Of a stretch of 64,000 nt of DNA, positions 36,294 through 45,304 are shown in pieces. How positions within the stretch are numbered: position 1 is the stretch's first letter; each line of letters opens with the position of its first letter. This DNA comes from Niveibacterium microcysteis (GTDB lineage Bacteria > Pseudomonadota > Gammaproteobacteria > Burkholderiales > Rhodocyclaceae). Made by a program: the position numbers and the translations under genes. The stretch is taken from positions 3,348,001 through 3,412,000 of the forward strand of contig NZ_CP071060.1 of the NCBI RefSeq assembly GCF_017161445.1, in the 5' to 3' direction. Under the pieces are notes generated by a model that did not search any database, was not told where the DNA came from, and was given only the letters and a program-made list of their open reading frames with translations.

Positions 36294-37517
36294 TCAGACA
36301 CGCCGGAAGATCAACGAAGTGTTGATGCCGCCGAACGCGAAGTTGTTGGACATGACGTAGCCGGTGTCGATCGCGCGGATCCCGTCACGGATGTAGTCAA
36401 GGTCGCCGCAGCGTGGGTCGATCTCGGTGAGGTTGAGCGTCGGCGAGAACCAGCCTTCGTTCATCATCCGCACCGACATCCAGGCCTCCAGCGCGCCGCA
36501 GGCGCCGAGGGTGTGGCCCATGTAGCTCTTGAGCGAACTGAAGGGCACCGCGCGGCCAAAGACCCGTGCCGTCGCTTGCGACTCGGCAATATCACCCTGC
36601 TCGGTCGCCGTACCGTGTGCGTTGACGTACCCGATTTCGTCCGGCGACAGGCCAGCGCTCTCCAGCGCCAGCAGCATCGCACGGCCCATGGTTTCCGAAC
36701 GCGGATTCGTGACATGCGAGCCGTCGCAGTTGGTGCCGAAGCCGACGATCTCGGCGTAGATCTTCGCGCCGCGGGCCTTCGCGTGTTCGTACTCTTCCAG
36801 CACCAGTGTGCCGGCACCTTCGCCGAGCACCAAACCATCGCGCTTTGCATCGAAGGGGCGTGGCACAAGCTGCGGGGTGTCGTTCGATACACAGGTCGCG
36901 AACAGCGTGTCGAACACAGCCGCCTCGGTGGCGCAAAGTTCCTCCGAACCGCCTGCGAGCATCGCCAGCTGGGCGCCGCTGCGGATCGCCTCGAAGGCGT
37001 AGCCCACGCCCTGGCTGCCGGAGGTGCACGCGCTGGAAGTCGTGATGACTCGGCCGGTCATGCCGAAGAAGACCGCGATGTTCACCGGCGCGGTGTGCGC
37101 CATCATCTTGATGTAGGTGGTGGCGTTGATGCCTTCGACCGTCTTGTTGTTAAGCATGTTGCCGAAGTCGCCCATCGAATTCGGCGTACCGGCGGACGAG
37201 CCATACGAAATACCCATGCGGCCGCTCTGCACCAATGGGTCGCCAAGCAGACCTGCGTCACCCAACGCAACTTCGCTGGCACGCACGGCCATCAGCGCAT
37301 TACGCCCCATGCTTCGTGTGGTTTTACGGTTGTAGTGGGCCGGCAATTCGAAGGGGGCGGCCGGTGCACCCAGGCGTGTGTTGAGGCCCTCGTACTGAGC
37401 CCAGTCGTCCATCACCTGGATTGCATTCTGCGAGCCCTTCAGACGCGCCGACACTGTTTCCCAGTCGTGGCCTAGCGGGCTGATTGCCCCCACGCCGGTA
37501 ATCACGACGCGCTTCAT
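36294..37517 (-). CDS. FabF-like beta-ketoacyl-ACP synthase (ApeR-type)
   Basis: 407 residues from MKRVVITGVGAISPLG. The KS triad is complete: Cys in TSSACTSGSQGVGYA, His in YVNAHGTATEQGD, His in SYMGHTLGACGALEA. GlyPhe-type motif NNFAFGGINTSLIF at the end is typical of FabF. In aryl polyene operons the last KS (ApeR) is thought to act early in elongation or to start it. It overlaps the ketoreductase gene by ATGA. The long frame beyond 37517 is the ketoreductase read in another frame. Confidence 0.92.
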   Translation of the reverse strand: MKRVVITGVGAISPLGHDWETVSARLKGSQNAIQVMDDWAQYEGLNTRLGAPAAPFELPAHYNRKTTRSMGRNALMAVRASEVALGDAGLLGDPLVQSGRMGISYGSSAGTPNSMGDFGNMLNNKTVEGINATTYIKMMAHTAPVNIAVFFGMTGRVITTSSACTSGSQGVGYAFEAIRSGAQLAMLAGGSEELCATEAAVFDTLFATCVSNDTPQLVPRPFDAKRDGLVLGEGAGTLVLEEYEHAKARGAKIYAEIVGFGTNCDGSHVTNPRSETMGRAMLLALESAGLSPDEIGYVNAHGTATEQGDIAESQATARVFGRAVPFSSLKSYMGHTLGACGALEAWMSVRMMNEGWFSPTLNLTEIDPRCGDLDYIRDGIRAIDTGYVMSNNFAFGGINTSLIFRRV

Positions 37518-38239
37518 CCTGCCAATCCTCCGTCCACCACGATCACTTGCCGCGTAATGTAGGCCGCCGCCTCGCTCATCAAAAACGCCACGGTACCGGC
37601 GACTTCCGACACCGTGCCGGCGCGGCGCAGCGGGATCATGTCGCGAATCTCGGCTGGCATATCGCTCGTCAAGTCGGTCTCGATCAGCCCCGGCGCAACG
37701 CAGTTCACCGTGATACGACGTTTCGCAAGTTCCAGCGACAGCGCCTTTGTCGCGCCGATCAGGCCGGCTTTCGATGCGCTGTAGTTCACCTGCCCGCGGT
37801 TGCCGATGACACCTGAGACAGAGGCCAGCGTCACGATCCGACCGCCCTGCCGCAGCTGCACCATCGGCATTACCAACGGATGCAGCACGTTGTAGAAACC
37901 ATCCAGATTGGTCCGCAGCACGGCGTCCCAATCGTCTTCCGCCATCGCCGGGAAAGCCGTGTCGCGTGTGATGCCGGCATTCAGGACAACGCCCCAGTAG
38001 GCGCCGTTGGCACCCACGTCCGCATCCAACGCAGCGCGCGCTGCGGCACGGTCGGATACGTCGAACTGCAGCACGCGCGCTGCGCGCCCGAGCGATTCGA
38101 TCTCCGCCGCTACGGCGAGCGCCTCCTCGCGCCTGCTGCGGCAATGCAGCACAACATCGAATCCATCGCGCGCAAGCTGCAGCGCCACACCACGTCCGAT
38201 TCCACGACTGGAACCCGTGACAAGAACCGTCCGGTTCAT
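37514..38239 (-). CDS. 3-oxoacyl-ACP reductase, FabG-type (ApeQ-like)
   Basis: 241 residues, a short-chain dehydrogenase. The NADPH-binding motif is VTGSSRGIGRGVALQ, the catalytic serine is in LASVSGVIGN, and the YxxxK is YSASK (VNYSASKAGLIGATKALS). It reduces the beta-keto group after each condensation, before dehydration gives the next conjugated double bond. It overlaps both neighbours by 4 nt, so the KS, KR and DH are made together. Confidence 0.93.
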   Translation of the reverse strand: MNRTVLVTGSSRGIGRGVALQLARDGFDVVLHCRSRREEALAVAAEIESLGRAARVLQFDVSDRAAARAALDADVGANGAYWGVVLNAGITRDTAFPAMAEDDWDAVLRTNLDGFYNVLHPLVMPMVQLRQGGRIVTLASVSGVIGNRGQVNYSASKAGLIGATKALSLELAKRRITVNCVAPGLIETDLTSDMPAEIRDMIPLRRAGTVSEVAGTVAFLMSEAAAYITRQVIVVDGGLAG

Positions 38240-38685
38240 GCTTCAGAACCCTTCAGAAAAACGTTCACATCGTCAGGCTGGAAAGCCGACAGCGTCGCCT
38301 CCGCCACTACGGCACCATCGCGCGTGATCCGCGCATCGAACGCCGCCAGCCCGTTGTCACCCTGAAAAACCTGACAGGCCGCTACCTGCAGCACATCGCC
38401 CGGCGCAAACCCCGGCACATGGGCCACATAGCGACGCGCGCCCAACAGCAAACCAATCTTCACCGGCGCACCCGCCTTCTGCGCCCGCACGCCAATGAGC
38501 GCCGCGACGGTCTGGGCCATGTACTCGATACCGACCCAAGCACCGACGCTCCCGTCGTGGCAGAAGAGCGGATCGTCGCGAACCGTCAGCTCACACAGGA
38601 CGGCGTCGCCTTCATGCGAGACTAGCCGATCAACCAGCCGCATGCGCCCACGATGGGGCAGCAGCGATTCGATTGCAGGCATCAT
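38236..38685 (-). CDS. hotdog-fold 3-hydroxyacyl-ACP dehydratase (ApeP-like)
   Basis: 149 residues from MMPAIESLLPHRGRMRLVD, a FabZ/FabA-type N-terminus. The catalytic region is PLFCHDGSVGAWVGIEYMAQTVAA, with a probable His-Glu pair (His in FCHDG, Glu in GIEYM). It removes water from the 3-hydroxyacyl-ACP to extend the polyene. It overlaps the KS at 38682 by ATGA. The second dehydratase of the locus is fused to the AMP-ligase at 47014. Confidence 0.88.
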   Translation of the reverse strand: MMPAIESLLPHRGRMRLVDRLVSHEGDAVLCELTVRDDPLFCHDGSVGAWVGIEYMAQTVAALIGVRAQKAGAPVKIGLLLGARRYVAHVPGFAPGDVLQVAACQVFQGDNGLAAFDARITRDGAVVAEATLSAFQPDDVNVFLKGSEA

Positions 38686-39869
38686 GGTTCCGCCCCCAGA
38701 ATGAGGCTCGCATTGTTGCCGCCGAATGCAAAGGAATTCGACAACACATGACGCGGGCGGCGCCCCAGACGCGTGCCCGCGGTAGCCAGGCAAAGGGCCG
38801 GGAGCGCCGGATCCGGCTCGCCATCCCACAGATGCGGTGGCAACCAACCGTCAACGTTGTCCGGCTGCAGTGCGAGCCAGGCAAGTGCAGCCTCGATCGC
38901 ACCCGCCGCGCCCAGCGTATGGCCGGTAAGCGGCTTGGTTGAACTGACGGGCACCGACGTTCCCAGCACACGCGCAATCGCCGGTGCTTCCATCGCGTCA
39001 TTGTGCGGCGTCGCCGTGCCATGCACATTGACGTAGTCGATGTTCTCGGGAGCCAGGCCCGCCCTTCGCAGCGCCTCGCGCATCGAAGCTTCCGCACCGC
39101 GCCCTTCCGGGTCTGGCGCCGACATGTGGTGCGCGTCGGCGCTCTCGCCCCAGCCCGTAAGGCTCACCGCAGCCGGCTCACGGGACACCAGGAACAACGC
39201 GGCGCCTTCGCCGATATTGATGCCGTGGCGGTTGCGCGAGAACGGGTTACAGCGCTCCGTACTCACCGAATCCAGCGCGGCAAACCCGCTGACGGTGAAT
39301 GCGCACAGGCTGTCTACCCCGCCGGCGATCACCACATCGGCCAAGCCCGCACGTAACAGCCGCGCAGCCGAGATCAGCGCACGCGCACTCGACGAACATG
39401 CCGTGGAAATCGTGTAGATCGGGCCAGAAGTCCCCAGTGTCTCGGCGAGGCATTGCGCCGGCGACCCGAGTTCCTGCTGCCCATAGTGGTATGCCGGCGG
39501 GAATTCGCCCTGCGCCACCCGCTCGCGCATCGCCTGCTCACCCTCGGCAATGCCCGATGTGCTGGTGCCGAGTACCACGGCCACGCGATGCGCTCCGACG
39601 CGCGCGATCGCGGCATCGACCTGCGGGCGGATCTGCGCCAGGGCTGCGAGCATCAGCGCGTTGTTGCGGCTGCGCTGACGCAGCGGCAAGTGCGCGACCG
39701 ACGGCAGCGCCGCCCGTACCTCGCCGACCATCACCTCGCGCCCGGCAAGGTAGCCCTCGCGCATGCGCATGCCCGGCGATTCCCCTGCTTGCAGCGCGGC
39801 GGCCACTTCGCTCGGGCTATCGCCCAACGCGCACAGCAGGCCCAGGTGGTTCAGATAGATCGTGCTCAT
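38682..39869 (-). CDS. beta-ketoacyl-ACP synthase (ApeO-type elongating KS)
   Basis: 395 residues. The triad is intact: Cys in ISTACSSSARALISAA, His in YVNVHGTATPHND, His in PLTGHTLGAAGAIEA. In E. coli the ApeO KS works as a heterodimer with the chain-length factor ApeC, whose counterpart here is at 50517. SNSFAFGGNNASLIL closes the fold. It overlaps the lipoprotein gene upstream and the dehydratase gene downstream. Confidence 0.92.
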   Translation of the reverse strand: MSTIYLNHLGLLCALGDSPSEVAAALQAGESPGMRMREGYLAGREVMVGEVRAALPSVAHLPLRQRSRNNALMLAALAQIRPQVDAAIARVGAHRVAVVLGTSTSGIAEGEQAMRERVAQGEFPPAYHYGQQELGSPAQCLAETLGTSGPIYTISTACSSSARALISAARLLRAGLADVVIAGGVDSLCAFTVSGFAALDSVSTERCNPFSRNRHGINIGEGAALFLVSREPAAVSLTGWGESADAHHMSAPDPEGRGAEASMREALRRAGLAPENIDYVNVHGTATPHNDAMEAPAIARVLGTSVPVSSTKPLTGHTLGAAGAIEAALAWLALQPDNVDGWLPPHLWDGEPDPALPALCLATAGTRLGRRPRHVLSNSFAFGGNNASLILGAEP

Positions 39870-40396
39870 GCTTCTTCAGAATCAATCGTCAGGCGATAGC
39901 CAAAGCGGCGGTGCTCAAGCGTCGTCCGCCCCCGCCAGCGAGGCTCGCCGGAATACTCGATATGCAGGATGGTCGCGCCGTTGAGCAGCACGTCGCGGCT
40001 ATGCGCCCCCTCCTCCACCGACCAGCCAGCTGGCAGGGCCGCCGCGAGCGCCTCGCGCGGCCAGTACGCCAGCTGCAGGTCGCGCAGGATACGCGCTCCC
40101 GACACTGCCTCGGGCACCAGCGGACTGCGGTCTTCACGCAGACCGCCGGCGTCCAGATGCACGGCGATCATCCGACGCCCCATCGCCAGCGCAGCAAGGT
40201 CGATGCGCTCCGGATCGATGGCCACCACCGCCTCGAAACTGCGCGATTCGCCCATGGCGACCACGGTGATCTGCTGCGTCAGCGTCAGCGTGCGGCCAAA
40301 GGCAGCCGGTGCAACGTAACCCAGCGGCACTTCATTGGGTGACGGCCCGGCGCACGCCGCAAGCAACGTCAGCAAGGCCAGCAGCCAGCTTCTCAT
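39866..40396 (-). CDS. DUF3261 lipoprotein (ApeN-like)
   Basis: 176 residues from MRSWLLALLTLLAACAGP. The lipobox is LAAC (Cys about residue 15), so the protein is lipid-anchored, probably in the outer membrane. The body is beta-rich (TLTQQITVVAMGESRSFEAVV, ILHIEYSGEPRWRGRTTLEHRRFGY). A DUF3261 lipoprotein lies beside the MMPL gene in aryl polyene and xanthomonadin clusters and is presumed to help deliver the pigment. It overlaps the MMPL stop by ATGA. Confidence 0.85.
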   Translation of the reverse strand: MRSWLLALLTLLAACAGPSPNEVPLGYVAPAAFGRTLTLTQQITVVAMGESRSFEAVVAIDPERIDLAALAMGRRMIAVHLDAGGLREDRSPLVPEAVSGARILRDLQLAYWPREALAAALPAGWSVEEGAHSRDVLLNGATILHIEYSGEPRWRGRTTLEHRRFGYRLTIDSEEA

Positions 40397-42759
40397 GCCC
40401 GCTCCTTGCGCGCGAAAGCCGGCGCCAGCAGCCACGATGCACCTACGCCGACCAGACACACCAAGCCAAAGACCCGCAGCGCCGGGGTGTGCGACAGCGC
40501 GAGCAAGCCGAACGACAGCAGGGTGCTGAATGCAGACAGTGTGACGGCGAGCCACGGATTCCCATCGTCATTGCGCGGATGCTCGAGCAGGAAGATGCCG
40601 TAGTCGATGCCCATGCCGAGCACGATGAACAGCCCCAGCACTGCGAACAGCTGAAATGGCAGGCCAGCGATGCCCAGCGCAGCAGCCGCAAGCAAACTCG
40701 CCAGCACAGTCGGCACCACCGCACGCCAGGTTTCGCGGCCATAGCGACGCCACAGCAGCCAGAAGGAGCCGAGGTAGCCAAGTACGATCACGCCGCTCAT
40801 CAGCCCGCGGTAACGCGCGATGACGCTCGATATGCGGCCCGGCTTGTCGACCCAGCTCACGCCGGGAATCCCCTCGCCCAGCGTGCGCAGACGATCCAGC
40901 GATGCGGCCCCGGTCACGCCGCTCAACAGCACGACCCCTGCGAACTGCGCGCCGATTCGGCCCAGCCATAGGCTGTGGAAGGGCTCGGACACCGGATGCT
41001 TGAGCCAGTCGTCGAAAGCCAGCGGTTTGCAGGCCAGTCGATCGGCCATCAGCGCCGGGTCGAAACCGGTGGTCGCCTCGATGCGCTCGCGCCATTGCGG
41101 CGCGCGATACACCGTTTGCAGCGCTGCACAATCGGCTGCTTGCCGGGCTTGCGATGGAATGTGTCGGGCAAGCATGTCGTAGCCGCTCAGCGTGCCGTCG
41201 GCAACACGAGCGGCCAGGCGCGCTGCCAGCGCCTCCTGCGCCTGCAGCACCGCTTCCGCGCTGCCCGCCTGCACCACGAAGAACTGCGCTGGACTCGGCA
41301 CGCCGGCGAGTTGCGCAACGTGTGCCTGCTCTGCCAGCAAGGCCGGCGGCGCCGACTGCAGCGCACGCACGTCGTCCTGAACCTTGATCTGCGCGAGTCC
41401 GAGTACCAGCACGGTCAGGGTGGCAAGCGCCATCGCAATGCCCATCGGCCCACGCCCAAACGTCGGCCAGATCGCTCGCAGATGGCCCATCCAGGTGCCA
41501 ACGCTTGTGCCATGCGTGGCGCGCCACTGAAGATAGGGAAACCACAGGATTACAGTGAGCCACGCGGCGACGAGGCCGACGCCTGAGAACAGCGCCATTT
41601 GGCGCAATCCTGGGAAGGGTGCCAACGCGAGCGCGACATAGGCCAGCACCGTCGTCACCATCGCGAGCCAGAGCCCCGGGTTGAGCTGGTCGCGCCGGCG
41701 CTTTGGGTCGAAGGGCTGCTCGCCAATGCCGGCGGCGAGAAAGTGCACACCGTAATCCACGCCGACGCCGATCAGGCTGGCGCCGAACACCAGCGTCAGC
41801 ACATGCACACGCTCGAAGACCAGCCAGGTGGCGCTCATTGCACAGAGAGTGCCGATGAACAGCGGCAACAGCGACAGCACCAAGGCACCCGGGCGGCGGA
41901 AGATCAGAAACACCAGCAGGGTCACCCCGAAGGTCGAGCCGAGACCAATCGCGGCGAATTCATTGCGCGCCTCGCTCGCGATCACCGCAGCAATCGGCGC
42001 CACACCGGCGATCAGGATCTCGGCATCCGGCGCAGCACCCACGGCGCGCTGCCGGGCCAGGCCGAGGTGTTCCATCAGGTTTTGCTGCGCGTCGAGCGAG
42101 AAAGCGCCCTCCTTCAGCGTCAGTAGCACGACGCCCCATTCACGCCCTTCCGCTGACACCCACAGGCGGCCATCAACGGTGCGCACGCGCTGCCCACCGG
42201 CCTGATCCATCATCCAGTCGCCGAACAAGCCGAGCGGATCTTCGCGCCAGGCCAGACCGCCACCGCCCGCCGGCGAGAAGAGTCGCGCCAGCGCATGGTC
42301 CGCCTGTTTGTCGGCACCCTGAGCGAGCACGCCCCGGCCCGCATCGCTGATCAGGCCGCCGCGATAAGGCGCAAGAAACGCGCGCCATGCGGCGAGGTCT
42401 CCACCGCTGACCCGGTGGCGCACCGATGCCGGCACACCGTCGATCCCGCTCAGCCACGCATCCACAGCCTTACGCGTGGTCGCTGCGTCGCGCGCGCCAA
42501 CCATCACCACCACACGCCGTTCGGCCGACGAGGCCATGCGCGCAAAAGCCGCCTCGGCAACCGGGTCACGGTCGTCCTGCGGCAACAACGCCATCACGTC
42601 GGAATCCGGCCTTGGCCGCTCTACCTGCCAGAGCCAGCCCAAGTGCGCGCAGGCGGCAAGCACGAGCAACAGCCACACGCAGGCGAGTGCGCGCCAGCCA
42701 CCTTCCGGCAGCCACGAGACTTCGTCGCGAGCGTGGGGGGCCGAAGGTGAATCAGTCAA
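40393..42759 (-). CDS. MMPL/RND-type exporter (ApeM-like)
   Basis: About 788 residues with two MMPL repeats. Each has one helix, a large periplasmic loop, then a block of about five helices (first block IGLGSTFGVTLLVFLIF, GASLIGVGVDYGVHFLAAG; second block MSGVIVLGYLGSFWLLW, GLFIVLGMGIDYGIFLLEH). The GVDYG and GIDYG motifs hold the proton-relay Asp. It is thought to move the aryl polyene out of the inner membrane. No ATG fits; I chose TTG 42759, which overlaps the LolA-like gene by 8 nt. The start is uncertain. Confidence 0.88.
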   Translation of the reverse strand: MTDSPSAPHARDEVSWLPEGGWRALACVWLLLVLAACAHLGWLWQVERPRPDSDVMALLPQDDRDPVAEAAFARMASSAERRVVVMVGARDAATTRKAVDAWLSGIDGVPASVRHRVSGGDLAAWRAFLAPYRGGLISDAGRGVLAQGADKQADHALARLFSPAGGGGLAWREDPLGLFGDWMMDQAGGQRVRTVDGRLWVSAEGREWGVVLLTLKEGAFSLDAQQNLMEHLGLARQRAVGAAPDAEILIAGVAPIAAVIASEARNEFAAIGLGSTFGVTLLVFLIFRRPGALVLSLLPLFIGTLCAMSATWLVFERVHVLTLVFGASLIGVGVDYGVHFLAAGIGEQPFDPKRRRDQLNPGLWLAMVTTVLAYVALALAPFPGLRQMALFSGVGLVAAWLTVILWFPYLQWRATHGTSVGTWMGHLRAIWPTFGRGPMGIAMALATLTVLVLGLAQIKVQDDVRALQSAPPALLAEQAHVAQLAGVPSPAQFFVVQAGSAEAVLQAQEALAARLAARVADGTLSGYDMLARHIPSQARQAADCAALQTVYRAPQWRERIEATTGFDPALMADRLACKPLAFDDWLKHPVSEPFHSLWLGRIGAQFAGVVLLSGVTGAASLDRLRTLGEGIPGVSWVDKPGRISSVIARYRGLMSGVIVLGYLGSFWLLWRRYGRETWRAVVPTVLASLLAAAALGIAGLPFQLFAVLGLFIVLGMGIDYGIFLLEHPRNDDGNPWLAVTLSAFSTLLSFGLLALSHTPALRVFGLVCLVGVGASWLLAPAFARKERA

Positions 42760-43357
42760 ACTGCGCGGCCTCGGCCTTGCCCAACGCCGCTGCCGGCACG
42801 ATATCAAGCAGGCGAATACGGGTGCGGTCACCGTTGGCGTCGAGCATGTCCACCGATTCGACGAAGCGTTGCCCCGCCAGATCGATCTTCGACAACACCT
42901 GCGCCATCGACGCTTCGCGCGGCGCAAGGCTCAAGGACCAGCGATTGCCGTCGACCTTGCCGGTTACCGTGAAACGCTGTTCGAGCTGAGCGATATCGCC
43001 AGAGAGCAGCGCGAACATCACGCCGTTGATCGCGCGCACCGCGGGCTCCTTGTCCGCCGACATGCGCATCGTCACCGTGTCACCCGCCTTCTGCAGGATC
43101 TCCCCCTTGGTGAGCCGCACGCTGCTCGCGAACGGGGCTTCGGTCTGCCACAACACGCCGCGGTCGCGGGCGACGATGAAGCGCCCCCGCGAAGCGACTG
43201 GCTTCGGAAAACCACTCAGCTCACGCACCTGTTCAAAGCGGCCGCTCACCACCGGTGGCTGCTGCAACAAGCCACGCACCTTGTCGACCAACGGGTCGGC
43301 CGCATGCGCAACGGAGGCCACCAGCGACAGGCTCAACGCACACAACAAGCGAATCAC
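42752..43357 (-). CDS. LolA-like outer membrane lipoprotein carrier (ApeL-like)
   Basis: 201 residues from a GTG at 43357 that overlaps the thioesterase stop (GTGA). The signal peptide ends at VASVAHAADP (about residue 20). The LolA-type unclosed barrel is seen in VVSGRFEQVRELSGFPKPV, SRGRFIVARDRGVLWQTEAPF and MLDANGDRTRIRLLDI. LolA homologues carry hydrophobic ligands through the periplasm; in APE loci the cargo is presumed to be the pigment. Confidence 0.87.
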   Translation of the reverse strand: MIRLLCALSLSLVASVAHAADPLVDKVRGLLQQPPVVSGRFEQVRELSGFPKPVASRGRFIVARDRGVLWQTEAPFASSVRLTKGEILQKAGDTVTMRMSADKEPAVRAINGVMFALLSGDIAQLEQRFTVTGKVDGNRWSLSLAPREASMAQVLSKIDLAGQRFVESVDMLDANGDRTRIRLLDIVPAAALGKAEAAQFD

Positions 43358-43770
43358 AGGCTCACCCCAAGCTTCTCAAACAGGACCGGCGGCGAAACGA
43401 AGCACATCTCGCCGTTGGCGATCTCCACCGCCACCTGGATCGTCTCGCCCTTGGTCAAGCGCTCGCCGCTGGCTGCATCACGCACTTCGTAACGGATGCG
43501 CAGCCGGTTTTCCCATTCGACGATGCGGGCAGACACGCGCAGGCGCTGCGCAAAACGTGCAGGGCGTGCGTAACGGACCGACATGTCGATCACAGGCCAG
43601 GCATAGCCCGAATCACGCATCTGCGGATAGTCGTAGTCCAGGCCCTGCAGCAAGGCATGGCGGGCGCGTTCGAAGTAACGCACATAGTTACCGTGCCAAA
43701 CGACTTCCATCGGGTCGAGGTCGTGGAAAGGCACCTCGATCTCGATCTCGGCCTGCCAGTTGTCACGCAT
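43354..43770 (-). CDS. 4HBT-type acyl-ACP/CoA thioesterase (ApeK-like)
   Basis: 138 residues of single hotdog fold. The 4-hydroxybenzoyl-CoA thioesterase motif is FHDLDPMEVVWHGNYVRYFE with the catalytic Asp in DLDPM. It could release the finished chain or clear misloaded ACPs. It overlaps the ammonia lyase gene by 8 nt and the lolA-like gene by 4 nt. Confidence 0.9.
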   Translation of the reverse strand: MRDNWQAEIEIEVPFHDLDPMEVVWHGNYVRYFERARHALLQGLDYDYPQMRDSGYAWPVIDMSVRYARPARFAQRLRVSARIVEWENRLRIRYEVRDAASGERLTKGETIQVAVEIANGEMCFVSPPVLFEKLGVSL

Positions 43771-45304
43771 ACAGCCCCCAGCGCTGGCTGCGCAGCGCCC
43801 CGAGCACGCGATGCAAGTCAGCGTCGAGCGCGCGATCTTCGGCTACGAAAGGAATCAACTGATCAAGGTCGGCAACGAACTCGCCGAGTTCTTCCGTCAG
43901 CTCGACGGCCTGCTGCGCGCGCCGCAGCGCGACGCCCTGGCGCACCGCGATCAGATGCCCGGCCGCAACTTGCTCCACCAGTTCCAGCACACGCAACGCA
44001 TCGCGCGCAGCGATCGTGCCCATGCTGACCTTGTCCTGGTTATGGCACTCGGTCGAGCGCGAGAACACCGAGGCCGGCATCGTCAGCTTCAGCGCTTCGG
44101 CAGTCCAGGCCGACAGCGAAATCTGCAGCGCCTTGAGGCCGTGGTTGATCGGCGCGCGCTCGCCGCTGGCGCCGGACAGGTTGGACGGTAGCCCATGGTT
44201 GAAGCGGGTATCGACCAGCAACGCCATCTGGCGGTCCATCAGGTCGGCGAGGTTCGCGACGAGGTTCTTCAGGCTATCCATGGCAAATGCGACATGGCCG
44301 CCGTAGAAGTGGCCGCCGTGCAGCACCTGTTCACCATCCGGATCGATGATCGGGTTGTCGTTTGCGCTGTTGAGTTCGTTTTCCAGTGTCGTGCGCAGGA
44401 ATGGCAGCGCATCTTCCAGCACCCCGATCACATGCGGCGCACAGCGGATCGAGTAGCGATCCTGCAGGCGCTTCTCGTTGCGCGGCGGGCGATCGGAATG
44501 CAGATCGGCGCGCAAGCGTGCTGCCACCCCCTGCTGGCCGGCGTGCGGCTTCACCGAGAACAGCGTCTCGTCGAAATGGTGGGCGTTTCCGTCGAGTGCA
44601 AGGCAGGCCAGCCCGGTCATGCGCGTAGCCAGCCGCGCAAGGTATTCGGCGCGCTCAATCGCGAGGCAAGCCAGGCCTGTCATCACCGCGGTGCCGTTCA
44701 TGATCGCCAGCCCCTCTTTCGGGCGCAGGCGCAGCGGCGTGATGCCGCGTTCGGCAAAGACATCGGCTGTGTTGCGGATCGAACCTTCGACCCACACCTG
44801 GCGCTCGCCACACAGCACCGCAGCAACATACGAGAGCGGCGTCAGATCACCGCTCGCGCCGACTGAGCCTTCGGCGGGAATCAACGGCAGGATGTCCTGC
44901 GCCAGCAGGGTTTCGATCTGCCGAAGCAGGCCCCAACTCACGCCCGAAAAGCCCTGAGCCAACGAGGTCAGGCGCGCCACCAGCACTGCACGTGTTTCTT
45001 CCGGCGTGAGCCAGCGCCCCAGCCCGCAGCCGTGGTAGGTGAAAAGATGGTGCGGCAACTCCGCGACCAGTGCTGGCGGGATCGTGACGGTGCAGGAATC
45101 GCCGTAGCCGGTCGTCACGCCGTAGATCACGCCGTCTTCCGCCAGCAGGCGGTCAAGGAAGGCAGCGCCGCGTTCGATGCGATCACGGAAGGCTGGAGCG
45201 GGATCGAGCGCCACGGCAGCGCGCCGCTGACTGGCGGCGACCACGTCGACCGTATGGATGCGGGTGCCACCGACGCGGATGGCAGAATCAGGCTTGCGAG
45301 TCAT
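43763..45304 (-). CDS. aromatic amino acid ammonia lyase (tyrosine/histidine ammonia-lyase family)
   Basis: 513 residues. The MIO cofactor triad Ala-Ser-Gly is at residues 150-152 in GSVGASGDLTPLSYVAA, and the catalytic Tyr61 is in YGVTTGYGD. The substrate-selectivity pair, by my alignment, is Tyr90-His91 (FTYHGCGLG); histidine lyases have Ser-His, tyrosine lyases His-Leu and phenylalanine lyases Phe-Leu there, so it matches none exactly. In flexirubin loci this enzyme makes 4-coumarate from tyrosine as the polyene starter, which I think is its job here. Confidence 0.88.
   Translation of the reverse strand: MTRKPDSAIRVGGTRIHTVDVVAASQRRAAVALDPAPAFRDRIERGAAFLDRLLAEDGVIYGVTTGYGDSCTVTIPPALVAELPHHLFTYHGCGLGRWLTPEETRAVLVARLTSLAQGFSGVSWGLLRQIETLLAQDILPLIPAEGSVGASGDLTPLSYVAAVLCGERQVWVEGSIRNTADVFAERGITPLRLRPKEGLAIMNGTAVMTGLACLAIERAEYLARLATRMTGLACLALDGNAHHFDETLFSVKPHAGQQGVAARLRADLHSDRPPRNEKRLQDRYSIRCAPHVIGVLEDALPFLRTTLENELNSANDNPIIDPDGEQVLHGGHFYGGHVAFAMDSLKNLVANLADLMDRQMALLVDTRFNHGLPSNLSGASGERAPINHGLKALQISLSAWTAEALKLTMPASVFSRSTECHNQDKVSMGTIAARDALRVLELVEQVAAGHLIAVRQGVALRRAQQAVELTEELGEFVADLDQLIPFVAEDRALDADLHRVLGALRSQRWGLYA

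Noticed and set aside
43763..45304. A histidine utilisation operon (hut)
   Set aside because: The ammonia lyase stands alone; there is no hutU, hutI, hutG or hutC, and the neighbours are pigment genes.
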